This document shows, piece by piece, positions 5,359 to 7,487 of a DNA stretch of 7,487 bases. Every line of letters begins with the position of its first letter. Positions within the stretch are counted from its first letter, which is position 1. The translations under genes were made by a program, and so were the position numbers. Below the pieces are notes generated by a model, which did no database searches, was not told where the DNA came from, and saw only the letters and a list, made by a program, of their open reading frames with translations. Source of the DNA: Bacilli bacterium (GTDB lineage: Bacteria; Bacillota_I; Bacilli_A; RF39; UBA660); assembly GCA_022791215.1 (NCBI GenBank), contig JAAVYQ010000012.1, positions 1 through 7,487 of the forward strand, written 5' to 3'.

Positions 5359-7259
5359 TCTATATTTCCTTGTTCTACTATAGGTGTTTGATAATTATTA
5401 TTATTTGGTTGAGTAATTTGCACTTCTTGTATATTTTGTGATTGTGAGGTAGTTTGATTAACATTAGGTATTTGATTTATCACATTTAAATCATTCTTTA
5501 TATCTGTATTTGAACCCCAATAAGAAGACACATTGCAACTTGCTGAGAAAGGTCTTGGATTTGGCATTTCAAGTTTACATATCATTGGAATTTTAAATGC
5601 TGTTCCAAATGCAACACATGTTCCTGGTTGTAATATTTTCATTTTTTCTATTACGTCTGCTGATATGTTTGGTAACATTTCTTCTATATATTTGATGTCT
5701 TTAGGGTGCGTCATTTTGAATATTAAGAAGTTAGAACATTGTGAGACTACTGTGTCTGATATTTCTACCGGTCTTTGACTTATTATGTCTAGTATTACTC
5801 CATATTTTCTTCCTTCTTTTGCAATTCTGTCAAATATGTTATATCCTAGTAGGAATATGTCGTTGTCATTTTGCACGTATCTATGTGCTTCTTCTAAGAA
5901 TAGATGAAATGGCACTGTAGCTCGATTTGCATTCGATTTTGCAAAGTCAAATATTATTCTACTATATACTTTTACTAGTGATTTTGCTAGTGTGTCGTCT
6001 AATCCTTCTAGATTTATGTTTATTATTTGTGATTTTTTGTTTTGGTTACTTACTAAGTTAGATATGAATTCAGCAGGTTTGACATATTTTTCTGCTGTGA
6101 AGAATTTTCCAGCATCTCCTCGTATTAGTGAGTTTAGTCTTACTTTTAGTAGTTGGGCATCGTCATGCATATTTTTGTTTTGGTTGAATCCTTCACTTAT
6201 TAATGTGAATTCTAATGCTTTGGCTAATTGTGTTAGTGAGAATACTGAGTCTGGCATTTCTTTTAGTTCTTCTACTTCTTCGTCAACAAATTTTAGTATA
6301 TATTCTGTTATTAGTACTTCTTCTCCAAAACGCCCTTTTGAGTCTATTGCAAAACATTCTGTGAAACTTCTCGTGTATCCTATTCCTGGTATTTCAGAGT
6401 CAAAGTCAAATTCATGAGTATGGCATGTGTCTATTATTGAGAATATGTCATCTTTTTTTTGGCTTGCTGTTGATTGACTGTATAAAATCGTGATTAGCGC
6501 TTTGGCTATTATATTATTTTTATATTTGTTGGCTTCTGGTGTGTCTAATGAAAAGATTTTTGCATATTTTATTGCTCGCTCGATTATTGTTAGTTGTGAA
6601 TGTTTGTCGGCTTGTAATAGTATTCCAAAGTCGTCTACTTTTAGTAGGTTTAGTGGTATATCGATCGTTACATCTTCTGCATCTTTTATTCTGGATGTTA
6701 TGAATTTATAGTTGTAGTATGGGTGTATAGCATTTATGCTTTTGAAAGCATTTTTATATTCTCCAAATGAGTCAAAGAATATTAAGTTTGCATTGTATGC
6801 TAATGTGTTTTTGTTGCTTAGTATATTTTGTACTACTCTTGATACTCCACATGATTTCCCTGATCCACTGTTTCCGTATATGCAAAGATGACTAGCAAAT
6901 AAATCGTTTATGTTTGGACATACATTAAAATCTTTGTATATTGCACTTCTTCCTAGTACGAATGTGTCTTTTGATTCTACTCCTGTTAGTTCTAATAATT
7001 CGTTTCTATTTATTATTCTTATGCTACTGCTGAGACTTGCTTTTCTTAGTATTCCATTATAGTATTTTCCATTTACGAATTCTCCTAGAAATCTTACTTC
7101 TATTCTATCTTCTCTTATTTCTACTATTTCTCCTAATATGTGTTGTTCTCCATGTTCAAATATTAAATGAAGGTTTAGTAAGTCTCCTTTTGTTTCATCA
7201 GTTCCTTTGTTTTCTATGTATGCAATGTTATCACTTATATATAATATTTTTCCAAACAT
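5355..7259 (-). CDS. HerA-like hexameric DNA translocase ATPase (HAS-barrel + DUF87)
   Basis: Expected to be a ring-shaped, ATP-driven DNA-translocating ATPase of the HerA/FtsK superfamily. These work with nucleases in end resection (archaeal HerA-NurA) or with effector proteins in bacterial anti-phage systems. The chosen ATG at 7259 gives 634 residues. AGGTG lies six bases upstream; a GTG at 7268 would use that site as its start. An N-terminal HAS-barrel-like region (about 1-95) is followed by Walker A GNSGSGKS (129-136), a large ATPase domain, Walker B-like FHLFLEEAH (451-459), and EGRKYG with candidate arginine finger Arg484, then SQRP with Gln495. The last 50 residues are rich in Asn and Gln and look disordered. 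No nuclease, SIR2 or DUF4297 gene is visible. The only partner in view is the coupled 91-residue protein. Family is firm; pathway is inferred. Confidence 0.92.
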   Translation of the reverse strand: MFGKILYISDNIAYIENKGTDETKGDLLNLHLIFEHGEQHILGEIVEIREDRIEVRFLGEFVNGKYYNGILRKASLSSSIRIINRNELLELTGVESKDTFVLGRSAIYKDFNVCPNINDLFASHLCIYGNSGSGKSCGVSRVVQNILSNKNTLAYNANLIFFDSFGEYKNAFKSINAIHPYYNYKFITSRIKDAEDVTIDIPLNLLKVDDFGILLQADKHSQLTIIERAIKYAKIFSLDTPEANKYKNNIIAKALITILYSQSTASQKKDDIFSIIDTCHTHEFDFDSEIPGIGYTRSFTECFAIDSKGRFGEEVLITEYILKFVDEEVEELKEMPDSVFSLTQLAKALEFTLISEGFNQNKNMHDDAQLLKVRLNSLIRGDAGKFFTAEKYVKPAEFISNLVSNQNKKSQIININLEGLDDTLAKSLVKVYSRIIFDFAKSNANRATVPFHLFLEEAHRYVQNDNDIFLLGYNIFDRIAKEGRKYGVILDIISQRPVEISDTVVSQCSNFLIFKMTHPKDIKYIEEMLPNISADVIEKMKILQPGTCVAFGTAFKIPMICKLEMPNPRPFSASCNVSSYWGSNTDIKNDLNVINQIPNVNQTTSQSQNIQEVQITQPNNNNYQTPIVEQGNIE

Positions 7260-7280
7260 TTTTATCACCTTTTATACTTT

Positions 7281-7300
7281 CTATTCTATGAATAGAATAG
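7281..7300. promoter_or_regulatory. Candidate repressor operator over the HerA promoter
   Basis: A perfect inverted repeat, CTATTCTAT, two bases (GA), ATAGAATAG. It covers the -10 box and the likely transcription start of the HerA operon, the classic place for a dimeric repressor. No regulator gene is visible in the window. As RNA it would be a weak hairpin with no T tract, so a terminator is unlikely. Confidence 0.6.
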
Positions 7301-7322
7301 CATAAAAAAAAGTATTTTTCAA
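7294..7322 (-). promoter_or_regulatory. Promoter of the HerA operon
   Basis: On the minus strand TTGAAA (7317-7322) and TATTCT (7294-7299) are spaced by 17 bases, with TGC directly before the -10 (extended -10). It lies 35 bases from the start codon. The -10 sits inside a 9-bp dyad. Confidence 0.7.
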
Positions 7323-7336
7323 TGAGAATAAATCTT

Positions 7337-7365
7337 TTGAGTTTAGGTTTTTGTGCGTTTATAAT
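7337..7365 (+). promoter_or_regulatory. Promoter of a plus-strand gene beyond the window
   Basis: TTGAGT (7337-7342) and a perfect TATAAT (7360-7365) are spaced by 17 bases. Transcription would start near 7372 and read out of the window, divergently from the HerA operon. The -10 overlaps the left arm of the 11-bp inverted repeat at 7352-7362. Confidence 0.65.
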
Positions 7366-7458
7366 AGAAGTATAACAAATTTAACAAACTAGCAAGAAGA
7401 TATATGATAGAACAAAAGCTAGAACTAAATTTGTTGGTAAAAAGGAAATAAACGCACA
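7352..7458. repeat. Nested inverted repeat in the divergent intergenic region
   Basis: Three arms are arranged one inside the other. TGTGCGTTTAT (7352-7362) matches ATAAACGCACA (7448-7458), AACAAATTTA (7374-7383) matches TAAATTTGTT (7426-7435), and CTAGC (7389-7393) matches GCTAG (7418-7422). All three are perfect and colinear, so one strand could fold into a long interrupted hairpin of 26 base pairs with a 24-base loop. No protein gene of useful size lies in this stretch. It may be a structured RNA, or two operator copies facing each other plus a smaller hairpin. Confidence 0.7.
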
Positions 7459-7460
7459 GT

Positions 7461-7487
7461 GTAGGTTTGTCAAACCCAGATAAGGAG
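7461..7487 (+). promoter_or_regulatory. Leader end with ribosome binding site for the next gene
   Basis: The window ends in AAGGAG (7482-7487), an optimal ribosome binding site. A plus-strand gene should therefore start within about ten bases of the right edge. Just before it GTAGGTTTGTCAAACCCAG can form a small hairpin (GGTTT, loop GTC, AAACC). The product cannot be seen. Confidence 0.55.

Noticed and set aside
7260..7268. GTG at 7268 as the start of the HerA-like ATPase
   Set aside because: The GTG belongs to the AAAAGGTG ribosome binding site. The ATG at 7259 lies at the right distance from it.
7404..7451. A 15-codon plus-strand frame (begins MIEQKL) as a leader peptide
   Set aside because: Only a weak AAGAAG precedes it and it lies inside the nested inverted repeat. 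A frame this short is expected by chance.
1..7487. CRISPR array, tRNA or rRNA genes, tandem repeats
   Set aside because: No regularly spaced direct repeats, tRNA-like cloverleaf or rRNA motifs were seen on either strand by eye.

Overview
The window is AT-rich bacterial DNA. Small genes with AGGAG/AAGGTG-type ribosome binding sites, TTGACA/TATAAT-like promoters, T-tract terminators and A-ending codons all point to a low-GC Bacillota (Firmicute). Every tryptophan codon checked in the large ORFs is TGG and TGA serves as a stop, so the standard bacterial code fits and a Mycoplasma-type code does not. The precise lineage is not determined; a gut Clostridia or Bacilli/RF39-like lineage is only a guess.

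Left part (1-1744, minus strand): a group IIC intron, seen from its 5' boundary at 1744 to the first half of domain V at 23-1, where the window ends. Its reverse transcriptase/maturase gene is broken by an internal deletion plus frameshift. The intron sits directly behind the terminator hairpin of typA, the usual target type for this class.

Middle (1773-4653, minus strand): two housekeeping genes, each with its own promoter and terminator. typA/bipA encodes a ribosome-associated GTPase. Upstream of it lies a CaxA/YrbG-type Na+/Ca2+ exchanger. Divergent from the exchanger is a small plus-strand unit encoding a 26-residue single-span membrane peptide (4854-4934), with an extended -10, a strong ribosome binding site and its own terminator.

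Right part (4935-7487): a minus-strand two-gene operon. A HerA-like hexameric DNA-translocase ATPase is translationally coupled (ATGA overlap) to an unrecognised acidic 91-residue protein. The operon ends in a hairpin terminator facing the small peptide unit. Its promoter carries a perfect 9-bp dyad over the -10. Further right (7337-7487) is a gene-free leader of a plus-strand gene that must begin just past the window. It holds a good promoter, an unusual nested inverted repeat and an AAGGAG at the very edge.

The most interesting parts are the regulated HerA/acidic-protein pair, which has no nuclease or effector gene in view, and the structured divergent intergenic region next to it. The intron landing site and its damaged maturase are well supported but are known biology.
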